Positions 1-9,112 of a stretch of 64,000 bases of DNA are shown here, piece by piece. The DNA lies in contig NZ_BJUZ01000001.1 in the NCBI RefSeq assembly GCF_007988885.1, forward strand, positions 124,001-188,000. Reading direction: 5' to 3'. Below the pieces are notes generated by a model. That model saw only the letters and a list, made by a program, of their open reading frames with translations. It was not told where the DNA came from and searched no databases. Source of the stretch: Gluconobacter wancherniae NBRC 103581. Its GTDB lineage: Bacteria; Pseudomonadota; Alphaproteobacteria; Acetobacterales; Acetobacteraceae. The position numbers and the translations under genes are program-made. The stretch's first letter is position 1, and every line of letters starts with the position of its first letter.

Positions 1-23
1 TAAAAATCCGGGAATGGCTATTT

Positions 24-42
24 GAGAATGATTATCAAAATT
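24..42. promoter_or_regulatory. Fur-box-like site at the left edge
   Basis: The 19 bases beginning GAGAATGATTATCAAAATT match the classical 19-bp Fur box (GATAATGATAATCATTATC) at 14 of 19 positions by eye. The convergent-type terminator at 157-190 separates it from the TBDR gene to its right. It more likely serves a gene transcribed leftwards out of the window, probably an iron-uptake gene. The assignment rests on motif similarity only. Confidence 0.45.
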
Positions 43-156
43 AATGTTTGCCTGCTCTCCGCCGAGATGTCCAGACTCTTTAATGTGTCATGTGCGGATG
101 GGCTGTTCTGGTTAGCACGTCCGCATGACGCTTTAGTTTTGATTACATTGAATACA

Positions 157-190
157 AAAACACCCACCAGAATATTCCGGTGGGTGTTTT
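157..190. terminator. Bidirectional rho-independent terminator
   Basis: An 8-bp perfect stem CACCCACC/GGTGGGTG (161-168 with 179-186) is flanked by AAAA on the left and TTTT on the right, so it can end transcription in both directions. On the minus strand it sits about 60 bp after the stop of the TBDR gene, whose transcript it probably ends. Confidence 0.8.
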
Positions 191-250
191 GCTGTGCGGT
201 CTGATTTTGTCGGGCCTCTTTCCAGCAGGAAAAAGAACTCGATTGGCGAA

Positions 251-3200
251 TTAGAAGCCGCCGACTACACCAAATTGGAAGGAGCGAAGGACAACGCCCT
301 GCTGCGCCCATGAGGAGTTATAGTTGTAGCCCGAATAGGTACCGAAATCATACGGCGCCCGGAAGCCGAGCAGGTTGTAGACGTTGGCATAAGCGGACCA
401 ACGCTTGTTGAAGGCATAGTTGAGTGTCAGGTCGACGTCCCAGAAAGCCTTGGTATGGCAGCTGAAAGGAACGAAGTTGCTGTTAGAGATTGCGTTAGAG
501 CAGCTGAAGCGTGAGTTGGAACCTGTGTAATCTTCAGCAACGTTCTTGTAGCCAGAGGTATAATATACCGTCGGCGTAACGGAGATTTTCTTCCAGGTGA
601 AGGTATTGGACCAGTTTGCGCGCCAGCGCGGTGTTCCAGAAGAGGACACTGCCTGATACGGACCAAGTGTTCCGGCGTAATGATATACGGAGCCATCTGA
701 ATTGACCAGATTGAATCGGCGAACGTATGTAGCCTGACCCTTACTGTACAGATGAATATTGTGCAGTATTCCTGGAAGGCTCGTGTTTGCATCAAGCGCC
801 AGATCAAAGCCATCAGTATACATTTTGTTGGCGTTGATATAGCCAGCTTCAATAATACCAGGCTGTGGAGCGCCACTCGGGTTCTGGGTATCGACCGGGT
901 TGGCGATAATGCCCACGTTTGCAGGGAGAGAAGCTGCTGCTGCTGCTGCTCCACCCGTCATATAAGCGTTGACCCAGTTATTTGCCCATGTGCCATAGCC
1001 GTTTGTATTCGGCGTAATGTAGTTATTCTTGCGAATATAGTAATAAGTCGCGCTGATCGTGAGCCATTTTGTAGGCGTGAAAACGGGACCAGCAGAGAAG
1101 TTGGTGGATGTTTCTGGGCGAAGGTTAGGATTGCCGGTATTTTGTAGGCCTAGATAGTAAGTCTGGGCGTAGCTGTTAGGCGTCCCGTTTGCATTCTGAT
1201 GCTCAGCAAGCCATGCGGTGTTCGTGACGGAGAAAGGCGTATAGCCGATCGTGGTGCCGCCGGTTTCTGCGAAGCTGGGGACGCGGAAGCCTTTGGAGAA
1301 AGTGCCACGCAGTGTCAGCTGGTCGAGCGGCTTGAACTGCACGCCGACTTTTGGCGAAAAGTGACTGAAACCTTCCGAATAATGGTCATAACGACCAGAA
1401 ACGTTGGCGTCCAGCATCTTGACGATTGGAGCATTGACTTCGAAGAAGCCAGATTCGACCCAGCGATGACCATAGGCGCTGACCGGGTTGATCGAGCCTG
1501 TGTACTGTGCGTCAGGGTTGTTCAAATCGTATGGATTGGCGTTCGGGTCATTGATGTATTCGTTACGAATATTGCCACCAATGGCCAGACGGGCCATGCC
1601 GCCTGGAAGCTTGAAAAGACCCTTGCTCAGCGTTGCTTCGCCGGAATATTCGCGGGAGCGTGCTGTGATGGAGTTTTTGGGCGCAATCGAGTTCAGGACG
1701 GACTGGGGGGTATCTTCAGGATTTACGAAGTCATATGTGCCATTTGCAATCGCGGCTTTAAGGCCGGAAATTGTGGGGACGCCGGTGATTGTCTGATTCA
1801 GAGAGGTCTGCATGCCTACGAAGTTGACGTCGTAGTTCCAGTCAGAGCCCCAGTTAGAGTTTAGGAAGCCACTATAGCGCACCGAACCACGGAAGTTCTG
1901 GCTGAACTCGCTTGTGTGCTGCAGCAGGTTCGGCATTGTGCCGATAACCTGTGCCTCTTCGCCCTGAGCTGCGAAGGGGTTATTCGGGTTCAGCTGGCCG
2001 TTGGGCAGCAGTACAGGCAGGTAGCTGGTCAGAGTGCTGGCAGCACGTGATTGCGAGTAAGCCCTGATTGATGCAGGGGTTCCTGTGGTCTCGGAAAGAA
2101 CCTGAGAATAGTTGAACATTGCTACAAGCTGGGACTGGTCAGATACGTTTACCGTACCATGAATTGTAGCGTTGATCCGTCGTAGCGATGGAGAGATCTG
2201 TCCGTAGCTCTGAGAATTCTGCGTGCAGGTCTGTGACTTGCCATTATCCGTCGCATTGACGGATCCGGTTACGACACCTCCAAGTGAACCGCAGCCTACG
2301 CCCTGATTGATGAGCTGATAGGCGCCGCTTGGTGTTCCAGTTGTGTTGCTTACGGGGCGAGCGATAGCATATGGCGTCGCTGTAAAGTTCTGAATAGTAC
2401 CGTTATTCAGGATATTATAGTTTCCGTTACTGCCGCCAATGCTGGTCAAGTCACCATTGTTATATGGGGCCTGTACCTGGCGATAATAAAGTGAATCGTC
2501 CTGCTGGTATTCAGAGTTGATATAGACGTTGTAGCCATCGCGGTGAAGGTCGCCGAAACCATACGTTGCGTAGAGCTTCTGGTGACCAGCATCTCCGCGC
2601 TGTGAAAGGCCGCCTTCCGCGTTTCCCTCGAAGCCCTTGATTTCCTTGCGGGTTACGTAGTTAACAACACCCGCTACAGCATCAGCGCCGTATGTTGCAG
2701 AGCCGCCATCCTGCAGAACGTCGACCGACTGCATGATGGAAGAAGGGAACCAGTTCGTATCAACGAAATTGCGTTCGCCGTCATCCGCAAGTGGGTAATA
2801 GGAAAGGCGCTGGCCGTCCATTAATACGAGGGTTGAGTCGGTGCTCAGGCCTCTCAGGGAAGGAGCAGACGCGCCTGCGGCAAAGCCACCGCCCGCCGAC
2901 CATGCGTTGGTCAGGTTTCCAGCACCGTTTGAAGACAGTAGCTGAAGGGCGTCGGTGACGTTATGAATACCGCGTTGTTGCAGGTCTGCCGCCGTGATGT
3001 GTGTGATCGGCGAGGCGCTCTTCATGTTGGGGTCACGAAAGAGTGTGCCCGTAACAACGATGCTTTCAGGCTGCGCAGTAGGTTCGACAGTCGCCGCACT
3101 CAGAACTTTACGGTTCTGTGTGGTTACCTGTGCTGCTGGCGTCGTGGGTGATGTTGTGGTTACTGAATGTCCGCTCGTAGCTACCGGCTGACTCACACGC

Positions 3201-3358
3201 TTCACTGGGCGCTTGCGGGCGTGAGAAGACTTGCTGTCAGTGGTAGTCGAGGAAGTAGCGCTCTGAGCGAAAGCACTCATTGGTTCAATCGCAAGCCAGC
3301 CTGCTGCCAGACTTGTCGACAGCAGCACCCCGTTTCGAAAACGTGATGAACGCTTCAT
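251..3358 (-). CDS. TonB-dependent outer membrane receptor (1035 aa)
   Basis: Outer-membrane active transporter of the large TBDR class that often takes up sugars or other organic ligands. Seen: a signal peptide (about residues 1-31, ending AFAQ), a Ser/Thr-rich linker to about residue 95, a plug domain starting at ESIVVTGTLF with the typical LRGLSTDSTLVLMDG and VVNYVTRK segments, and a long beta-barrel ending in Phe. The ATG at 3358 is preceded by a strong GAGGAGGG ribosome site. The ligand cannot be read from sequence. A LacI-type palindrome lies 29-46 bp upstream of the start, which points to control by a sugar-responsive LacI regulator not encoded here. There is no Fur-like box in front of it, so an iron role is less likely. 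It is the longest of the four TBDRs in the window. Confidence 0.9.
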   Translation of the reverse strand: MKRSSRFRNGVLLSTSLAAGWLAIEPMSAFAQSATSSTTTDSKSSHARKRPVKRVSQPVATSGHSVTTTSPTTPAAQVTTQNRKVLSAATVEPTAQPESIVVTGTLFRDPNMKSASPITHITAADLQQRGIHNVTDALQLLSSNGAGNLTNAWSAGGGFAAGASAPSLRGLSTDSTLVLMDGQRLSYYPLADDGERNFVDTNWFPSSIMQSVDVLQDGGSATYGADAVAGVVNYVTRKEIKGFEGNAEGGLSQRGDAGHQKLYATYGFGDLHRDGYNVYINSEYQQDDSLYYRQVQAPYNNGDLTSIGGSNGNYNILNNGTIQNFTATPYAIARPVSNTTGTPSGAYQLINQGVGCGSLGGVVTGSVNATDNGKSQTCTQNSQSYGQISPSLRRINATIHGTVNVSDQSQLVAMFNYSQVLSETTGTPASIRAYSQSRAASTLTSYLPVLLPNGQLNPNNPFAAQGEEAQVIGTMPNLLQHTSEFSQNFRGSVRYSGFLNSNWGSDWNYDVNFVGMQTSLNQTITGVPTISGLKAAIANGTYDFVNPEDTPQSVLNSIAPKNSITARSREYSGEATLSKGLFKLPGGMARLAIGGNIRNEYINDPNANPYDLNNPDAQYTGSINPVSAYGHRWVESGFFEVNAPIVKMLDANVSGRYDHYSEGFSHFSPKVGVQFKPLDQLTLRGTFSKGFRVPSFAETGGTTIGYTPFSVTNTAWLAEHQNANGTPNSYAQTYYLGLQNTGNPNLRPETSTNFSAGPVFTPTKWLTISATYYYIRKNNYITPNTNGYGTWANNWVNAYMTGGAAAAAASLPANVGIIANPVDTQNPSGAPQPGIIEAGYINANKMYTDGFDLALDANTSLPGILHNIHLYSKGQATYVRRFNLVNSDGSVYHYAGTLGPYQAVSSSGTPRWRANWSNTFTWKKISVTPTVYYTSGYKNVAEDYTGSNSRFSCSNAISNSNFVPFSCHTKAFWDVDLTLNYAFNKRWSAYANVYNLLGFRAPYDFGTYSGYNYNSSWAQQGVVLRSFQFGVVGGF

Positions 3359-3386
3359 GCAAACCCTCCTCGATACATAATGTTTT

Positions 3387-3404
3387 AACTAAAACGATTT
3401 AGTT
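3387..3404. promoter_or_regulatory. LacI-family-type operator in front of TBDR
   Basis: AACTAAAACGATTTAGTT is an 18-bp palindrome broken only at the pair next to the central CG. A palindrome of this size with a central CG is the hallmark of LacI/GalR operators. It lies just upstream of the TBDR start at 3358. No LacI-family gene occurs in the window, so the regulator must be elsewhere. Confidence 0.5.
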
Positions 3405-3740
3405 CGGTGAAATTAATACTTGAGAGTGCTGTGCATTTTGCGTGCAGGCCTACAGGCCTGTGTAACCGACCTTGGGGCCGGTTACACAGGTGCGCAGCGA
3501 TCTCAATTATATAACCCCAGACAATCTACCGTTTCATTGCTCTTCAGAACGGTCACATAACGACTTATTCAAGGCAATTCGCTTATTGCGAAACATGATG
3601 GAATTGTAATTATTGTTGCATAATCAGCACATATATTATTTGTAATAAATTAGTAATGCCCCCAGTTTTCTGCGGATAAATTCAATAATTTCAACGAGAT
3701 TATCCTATAGAAAATCGTTTAAAATAGAGACACAAACATC

Positions 3741-3884
3741 TTGTTCGGCCCTCTGGGTGAACGATTCGTAACATTGAGCGAAGGCTCCCTGGAAAGGGGG
3801 CAGGTTGTTGAGCTGCCGGAGCCCGAAGCTGCTCCAGCATGGTTTGCAGCCTTTATGGTTTGGGTTCATCATTGGGATCCGTAA
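3741..3884 (+). CDS. Possible 47-residue small protein upstream of the MauE-like gene
   Basis: An uninterrupted frame runs from a TTG at 3741 to TAA at 3882-3884 and ends 54 bp before the MauE-like gene. Its C-terminal half is acidic and then aromatic (VELPEPEAAPAWFAAF, then MVWVHHWDP). No ATG or GTG start and no convincing ribosome site is visible. It could be a small protein made with the membrane protein, the decayed end of a lost gene, or a chance frame. I do not recognise it. Confidence 0.2.
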   Translation: MFGPLGERFVTLSEGSLERGQVVELPEPEAAPAWFAAFMVWVHHWDP

Positions 3885-3938
3885 AAGTGTCTGGCGCAGG
3901 CTCTGTCACGTGCGCCGTTCTAAAAGGGACGATGCATT

Positions 3939-4469
3939 ATGACCGAACTTCTCCTGCCGCTTCTGAGCGCTATGGTGAGTGGTGCGTTCGCCACGCTGTT
4001 TCTGTTCTCGGCCGGATACCGTCTGTTCAATCTCAAGCGTGCTGTGGCAGCGGTAGGTGCCTACAGGGTGGTGCCTGCTCATTTGGCATGGCTGGTTACC
4101 TTTCTTTTGGTTCTACTCGAGATTATTGTCGGGCTCTGGCTTGTGATGGGTGTCAAGAAAGTGGGGGCGGCTGTCATGGCTGCGGGGCTTCTGGCAATTT
4201 TCGCTGGGGCAATGATTGTTAATATTGCTCGTGGTCGTCGTGACTTAAAATGTGGGTGCCTGCCAGGCCTTCATGCCACTGTTTCAGGCAGGACCGCGTG
4301 GCTGAATATTCTGTTGGCGAACATTATTCTCTATTTAGGAATGATGCCACGCCCGACCTCATTTATAGAAGACTGGATTGGCATGGCTTTAGGGGGCGTC
4401 ATTCTTCTTTTGTGTATCTCGGGGCTCTCTATGCTCCAGCAGCCTCCTGTCGATCAGGATGAAGGTTGA
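3939..4469 (+). CDS. MauE/DoxX-like integral membrane protein
   Basis: A 176-residue inner-membrane protein with four hydrophobic segments (about 5-30, 48-70, 76-96 and 120-160) and a Cys-Gly-Cys motif (Cys105, Cys107) in the loop after the third segment. MauE-family proteins carry Cys pairs in this place and are thought to help electron transfer or disulfide formation during maturation of periplasmic redox proteins. No mau structural genes are nearby, so methylamine use is not implied. The start ATG follows an AAAGGGACG ribosome site. It is followed by a TetR gene on the same strand after 221 bp. Family placement is by motif and topology and is moderately sure; the partner protein is unknown. 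Confidence 0.65.
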   Translation: MTELLLPLLSAMVSGAFATLFLFSAGYRLFNLKRAVAAVGAYRVVPAHLAWLVTFLLVLLEIIVGLWLVMGVKKVGAAVMAAGLLAIFAGAMIVNIARGRRDLKCGCLPGLHATVSGRTAWLNILLANIILYLGMMPRPTSFIEDWIGMALGGVILLLCISGLSMLQQPPVDQDEG

Positions 4470-4690
4470 GATCCAAAAATTTAGGTCTGGAAAAGTTCCA
4501 TTGGTAATAATGTAAAATATATTCCCCTTTTATTCTATTTCATAAGCTATTTTGCATGATAATGTGTCGCAATAATGCGACATATAGTAAAATTTATATA
4601 ATTATTAAAAATACCATCTATTATTTTTCTCATGTTGAGCATAGCGAAAATGGAGAATGTTTTTTTCGTTCCTGTCTAAGAGGATCAATT

Positions 4691-5353
4691 GTGTCTCAGG
4701 TCGCGTATTCTCTGGCTAGTGATGATAAACAGCCTAAGCTGGTTGAGACGCTGCGTCGTGCTCCAGGGCGCCCGATTAATCAACTGCTCAAAGATACCAT
4801 ATTGAGTGCCATTTATGATGTTCTTGCGGAAAACGGGTATCAGGAACTCACTATAAGCCGGGTGGCGCGACGTTCTGGTGTGTCTACCGCGACCGTATAT
4901 CGGCGTTGGTCCACAAAGCAGGAAATGTTCTTTGATGCTCTGCGCCTTCTGCGTCCCATGATGGCTCCGGATATTGATACTGGCAGTCTTGTCAGCGATG
5001 TAGATGCCCTGATTGATGCGCGTGTGAGATTTCTTAATACGCCACTTGGAAAATCATATGGAACATTGATTGGAGAAGCGGTCCATAATCTGGAGATGGG
5101 TGAGCTTCTGCGTGAAGTCAGCGTAGTGCCAGCACATGAGACGATGAAAATTTTTCTAAAACGCGCAGCAGAGCGGGGTGAGCGAGGTTTTCGTCATCAC
5201 CCGAGCAGTATTTTGGATATGTTATTAGGACTCATTCATTTTCGCGCTATGGATATTTTCTGGCCGGACCCGATTGATGTCGATGAAAACATCCGGGATA
5301 TACAAAAAATTTGCCATATAATGATGTTTGATACCAATTTGACTACAGTCTGA
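4691..5353 (+). CDS. TetR/AcrR family transcriptional regulator
   Basis: A repressor-type regulator of about 220 residues. The N-terminal helix-turn-helix is clear: LAENGYQELTISRVARRSGV, then STATVYRRWSTKQEMFFDAL. The C-terminal ligand domain is not recognisable further. I chose the GTG at 4691, which has an AGGA ribosome site 6 bp upstream; an ATG at 4556 would add a 45-residue AT-rich extension unlike the family. It is convergent with the symporter gene ending at 5404. The MauE-like gene upstream and the symporter downstream are the nearest candidate targets, but no operator palindrome was found beside them. A TetR-type palindrome far away at 57413 cannot be tied to it. Confidence 0.85.
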   Translation: MSQVAYSLASDDKQPKLVETLRRAPGRPINQLLKDTILSAIYDVLAENGYQELTISRVARRSGVSTATVYRRWSTKQEMFFDALRLLRPMMAPDIDTGSLVSDVDALIDARVRFLNTPLGKSYGTLIGEAVHNLEMGELLREVSVVPAHETMKIFLKRAAERGERGFRHHPSSILDMLLGLIHFRAMDIFWPDPIDVDENIRDIQKICHIMMFDTNLTTV

Positions 5354-5403
5354 TTATTACGCGTTAAATGTTCCTTTTCTGGGGTATGGAGCGAGTAAAA
5401 CGA

Positions 5404-6687
5404 TCAGTGTATGGACAAGGTCTGTTTAAGACGTTCACGATCAATGCGATTTTCCCAGGTACCGATTACGACTGGTGCAACGCAATTTCCAGCAAAATTA
5501 CCAATGGCCCGGGCAATTCCGATAAACCAGTCCACTGCCAACAGCATCACGAGGCTTGCAACAGGGATGGATGGAATTGAGGCCAGTGTTGCAGCGAGCA
5601 CCACGATGGCAACGCCCGGCACACCATGAGCACCCTTTGAGGTGAAAAGGGCGGTCACCAGCATGACGGCGATCTGGCCAATGCTCAGATGCGTGCCGGT
5701 TGCGTTCGCCAGAAAGATAAGTGCCAGCCCAAGGTAGATTGAAAGAGCATCCAGATTGAACGAATATCCTGCTGGCACGACAAGTCCTACAACGTCACGC
5801 TCCACGCCCATTTGTTCCAGCTTTTCCATAAGACTGGGAAGCACTGCATCTGATGTGGTTGTGGTTAGCACAATGGCTATTTCTTCACGGAAATAACGTG
5901 CAAAATGTATGGGATTTACACCTGAGAGCTTCAGGAAAGTGCCCAGAAAGAAAATGATGAATACTGCGATCAGAAAGTAATAAAGGGCTACGAAACCAGC
6001 AAGATGAAAGATCGTGCCCAGGCCATAGCGTGCCGTTGTGGTTGCCACGGCTCCAAATACACCCAGAGGAGCGAAACGAATGATGAACCGCATCATTCTT
6101 GAGAAAAGTGTTGAGACACTATCTATCAACTGTACGACTGGAGCGCCTGCAGGTCCAATCTGAGACAGACAGCAGCCGGTTAGGATTGCGAAGAATAGAA
6201 TCTGTAGAATGTTTCCATCCGTAAAAGCAGAAATCGGAGTTTTAGGAATTAATGACAGCAGAAAGCCGCTGATGCCGCCATCGTGTAAAAGATGTGCGTT
6301 AGTGTTGTATGCGGCGACCATCCGGGCGTCTTCGGCTGTTGGTGTGAACGACAGACCCTTTCCAACGCCAAGAAGCATTGCGGTTCCAACAGCCATAACG
6401 AGTGTAGCCGTTGTCATGGCTTCAAAATAAAGTAGTGCCTTTCCGCCCAGACGCCCTACGGTTTTCAGGGAGCCTGCTCCGACAATCCCCATTGTGATGA
6501 TGCAGAACATCAGGGGGCCGACCGCCATGATGATTAATCGGAGAAAAAGGGCTGTTGTCCAGGCAATGTCAGGAGCAAATGACGGCGTATAGATACCGAC
6601 AAGTAATCCCAGGATTGTAGCGATGACCACCTGCATGAAGAGGCCCGACATGCGGTCGGCCACAGCACCGGCTGGGGTTTCGCTCAT
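5404..6687 (-). CDS. Dicarboxylate/amino acid:cation symporter (DctA/GltP type)
   Basis: A 427-residue inner-membrane carrier of the DAACS family, which imports C4-dicarboxylates or acidic amino acids with protons or sodium. Seen: about eight hydrophobic segments, the Ser/Thr-rich re-entrant loop (here LTTTTSDAVLPSLMEKLE, where DctA has a serine-rich version), the NLD motif in VPAGYSFNLDALSIY, and SKGAHGVPG in the second hairpin. The changes in the loop and after NLD mean the substrate cannot be set as succinate or malate from sequence alone. It stands alone, convergent with the TetR gene. The ATG at 6687 is preceded by an AAGGAGC ribosome site. Confidence 0.88.
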   Translation of the reverse strand: MSETPAGAVADRMSGLFMQVVIATILGLLVGIYTPSFAPDIAWTTALFLRLIIMAVGPLMFCIITMGIVGAGSLKTVGRLGGKALLYFEAMTTATLVMAVGTAMLLGVGKGLSFTPTAEDARMVAAYNTNAHLLHDGGISGFLLSLIPKTPISAFTDGNILQILFFAILTGCCLSQIGPAGAPVVQLIDSVSTLFSRMMRFIIRFAPLGVFGAVATTTARYGLGTIFHLAGFVALYYFLIAVFIIFFLGTFLKLSGVNPIHFARYFREEIAIVLTTTTSDAVLPSLMEKLEQMGVERDVVGLVVPAGYSFNLDALSIYLGLALIFLANATGTHLSIGQIAVMLVTALFTSKGAHGVPGVAIVVLAATLASIPSIPVASLVMLLAVDWFIGIARAIGNFAGNCVAPVVIGTWENRIDRERLKQTLSIH

Positions 6688-6988
6688 GAGAACATGCTCC
6701 TTAAAACGGCTGAAAAATTAGAATTGATGAGAACATCAATTTTTCATTCGAATAAAAGCCCAAATATTTATGGGTATGTCAAACCAGTGCGAATGCGTTA
6801 CGGTTCATCTTTGGTAAAGTTTGAATATTATTGCAAAATATATCTACGTTGATTTTTCAAGCCTTTATGGCACAAACTGTAGTCGGCTCGATCTTGGAGG
6901 TTCTGCGTCGGCTGTGTCTTGAAAGGGCTTATTTATTCAGCCAGACCCTGTAAGACTGATCTCAATAAAAGGTATTTCAGGCGCTCTT
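6688..6988. other. 301-bp divergent intergenic region
   Basis: Holds the promoters of the symporter (minus) and the HAD-type gene (plus). The stretch is AT-rich around 6720-6860. I found no clear palindrome, RNA or small gene. Confidence 0.4.
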
Positions 6989-9112
6989 ATGGCTCGTATC
7001 CTCACTTCAAAAGAAGCAAAACTGTCAGTGAAAATGCTTGCTGAAATCACTGATTCTCTTCGCCATGAAATTCTTGGGAAGTGGCGGATAGATGATGAGT
7101 GGATTGAATCTTATAAGATGTCGCTTGGAGGAATTGATGTTGTCAGTATTGATGTCTTTGATACTGCGATAACGCGGCTTGTTGAAACTCCAGTAGACGT
7201 TTTCGCTCTTGTAGAACTTGTTCTTGTTGAAAAATATGGGACCAGATTTTGTGGGTTTGCCGCATTCAGAGAGCAGGCTGAACGCGGCGCACGCATCAAG
7301 GCGCGGGATCTGGGTCAGGATGAGGTAACGCTTTCTAAGGTGCTTGCTGAGTTGGCCTTGCTTTTCCCGGTTTCTAAAAAATATTCTGAAGAGATTGCAA
7401 AGATTGAGGTCGAATGTGAGGCGCAACTGACGATCCCTGTTCCAGAAATTCTGGCGGCAGTCAGGATTGCTGAGGCTGCTGCGTGTAAGGTGGTGTTCGT
7501 CTCGGACATGTATCTGCCGCATGAAGCAGTCCGTCACCTTCTTGGCATATGTGGTTATTCAGATGCCTTGCCTCTGTTGGTATCGTCTGAAACGCAATGT
7601 ACGAAATCTTCGGGTGCCCAATGGACGGTGCTACGTCAGCATGTCGAAGCCTGGTCTCGTATTCTTCATATTGGTGACAATCCTCACAGCGACAGGGACA
7701 GTCCCGCCGCATGCGGGATAAAGCCCCATCCTTTTACCCGTGTTTGTTCGTATCCGAGATCCGGCGGTCCACTCACGCCTGATATCCTTCCGTTTTCCCT
7801 TCAGGCTCGAAGCACCCAACTCGGACGAACCACCTTAAGCCTACGCACGGACGCCGCGCTCATGAGTGCGTTAGGCCGTTCATGGGGGGCAGTCGTCGTT
7901 GGAGGGTATACCAAGTGGATAGCCCGACGCGCGGAAGAGCTTGGTCTACGGCATCTCTTTTTCTGTGCGCGAGATGGGTGGTTGCCGCATGCGACCTGGG
8001 AGTGTGCGGACTTCGGTAAGCGCACTGGCATTACAACGTCTTACCTTTACGTATCGCGCCGTTCCCTGAACCTTGGCGCCGCCGCTGTGACGTCTTCTGC
8101 GGCTCAACTGGGGCAGAATGCTCTCGATGTTCTGGCTGATCGTTGTGCAGGATATACGGTCCGCCACGTTATTGAGCGCAGTGGCCTATCCGGTATCTCG
8201 CCGTTGATGGAAGAGGCGCACCAGATATTCGGGTCTCACGAGCATGTACTGGTGTCGGACGATGTCTGGAACCTCAAAGCTCTTTTCCAGCGTAACTCTG
8301 GCGACGTCTATCAGATTTTGCGCGGGGATCTTGATAATGCAGTCCAATACCTTAAGCAGGAGGGGCTTCATGAAGGTGCTGTCGGGCTTGTCGACGTCGG
8401 GTGGAATGGAACGTTACAGTCTTCGATTGCGCGTATCCTACGCCATGCCGGGTGTCAGGTCCGTATATTCGGGTTTTATTGCGGCTTGTGGAACGATGCC
8501 CAGAAAAACCGTCCTTCAGCAGGTTGGATGGAAGGAGCATTTGGAAGCGATTTCATTCATGACCCCGAACAATACGCAGTTCGCAATGCAGTGGACCTTT
8601 TGGAAAACCTCTTCGCTGCTCCAGAGGGAACCACTACGGGGTATCGTTCTGAACACGGACGCATGGTGGCCTGTGTGGCCGGTGATGGTACGGAGCAGGA
8701 CACGCATCAACGTCTCATTGCTCCTTTTCAAAAGGCTACGTTGGAAGTTTTGGAGCGTGTGTACGGGCAGGGGCGTTGTGAAGCCCTTACGCCAGAGATG
8801 ATCGAAGTCGCTCCAGCGATGGCTGCTCTGGCACGCCTTTCTCTGTCTCCGGGTAGAGGTGAAATGGAAATTCTGGGCTCTATTTTGCATTGCTCAGATT
8901 TCTCACATGCTGTGCATGTTCCCATTCTGGAAGAACTTTGGGTGGAAAACCTCGAGGAAGCGGAATGGGATATGAAATATCGTTCGTGGCCATTGGCCTC
9001 TGCTCTTGCGCTGTTATCCCGCCTAAGCGGAGAAACTCGTGCAAAATTTCTCCATACGGCGCGGGAGCAGTTCGCGCATGTTGACTCCAGAACACTCGGA
9101 CAATTGCAGTGA
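6989..9112 (+). CDS. Large HAD-superfamily protein linked to glycan synthesis
   Basis: A 707-residue cytoplasmic protein. The N-terminal third has HAD hydrolase motifs: DVFDT near residue 54 (motif I, with the usual nucleophile Asp), VSDMYLP near 170 (motif II) and HIGDNPHSDRDS near 229 (motif IV). The rest has FFCARDGWLPHATW and YLYVSRRSLNL and is typical of the large COG5610-type predicted hydrolases found in capsule, exopolysaccharide and surface glycan loci. The glycosyltransferase gene that follows overlaps its stop codon, so the two are translationally coupled and probably act on the same glycan. The exact reaction is unknown for this family. The ATG at 6989 follows a CAGG ribosome site. 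Confidence 0.75.
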   Translation: MARILTSKEAKLSVKMLAEITDSLRHEILGKWRIDDEWIESYKMSLGGIDVVSIDVFDTAITRLVETPVDVFALVELVLVEKYGTRFCGFAAFREQAERGARIKARDLGQDEVTLSKVLAELALLFPVSKKYSEEIAKIEVECEAQLTIPVPEILAAVRIAEAAACKVVFVSDMYLPHEAVRHLLGICGYSDALPLLVSSETQCTKSSGAQWTVLRQHVEAWSRILHIGDNPHSDRDSPAACGIKPHPFTRVCSYPRSGGPLTPDILPFSLQARSTQLGRTTLSLRTDAALMSALGRSWGAVVVGGYTKWIARRAEELGLRHLFFCARDGWLPHATWECADFGKRTGITTSYLYVSRRSLNLGAAAVTSSAAQLGQNALDVLADRCAGYTVRHVIERSGLSGISPLMEEAHQIFGSHEHVLVSDDVWNLKALFQRNSGDVYQILRGDLDNAVQYLKQEGLHEGAVGLVDVGWNGTLQSSIARILRHAGCQVRIFGFYCGLWNDAQKNRPSAGWMEGAFGSDFIHDPEQYAVRNAVDLLENLFAAPEGTTTGYRSEHGRMVACVAGDGTEQDTHQRLIAPFQKATLEVLERVYGQGRCEALTPEMIEVAPAMAALARLSLSPGRGEMEILGSILHCSDFSHAVHVPILEELWVENLEEAEWDMKYRSWPLASALALLSRLSGETRAKFLHTAREQFAHVDSRTLGQLQ

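Larger units (their letters stand above)
3359..3938. other. 580-bp intergenic region
   Basis: The left part holds the divergent promoter zone and the LacI-type operator. The part from about 3590 to 3720 is AT-rich. From 3741 to 3884 there is a 47-codon open frame with codon use like that of real genes but a TTG start and no clear ribosome site (listed separately). No RNA gene was recognised. Confidence 0.5.

Noticed and set aside
1199-1864. 221-codon plus-strand frame inside the first TBDR gene.
   Set aside because: It is the mirror of the TBDR coding frame, with no ribosome site or recognisable domain. The TBDR reading is far stronger.
3939-4469. Methylamine utilisation locus, suggested by the MauE-like protein.
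   Set aside because: No methylamine dehydrogenase subunits or other mau genes are nearby. MauE-like proteins are widespread outside that pathway.
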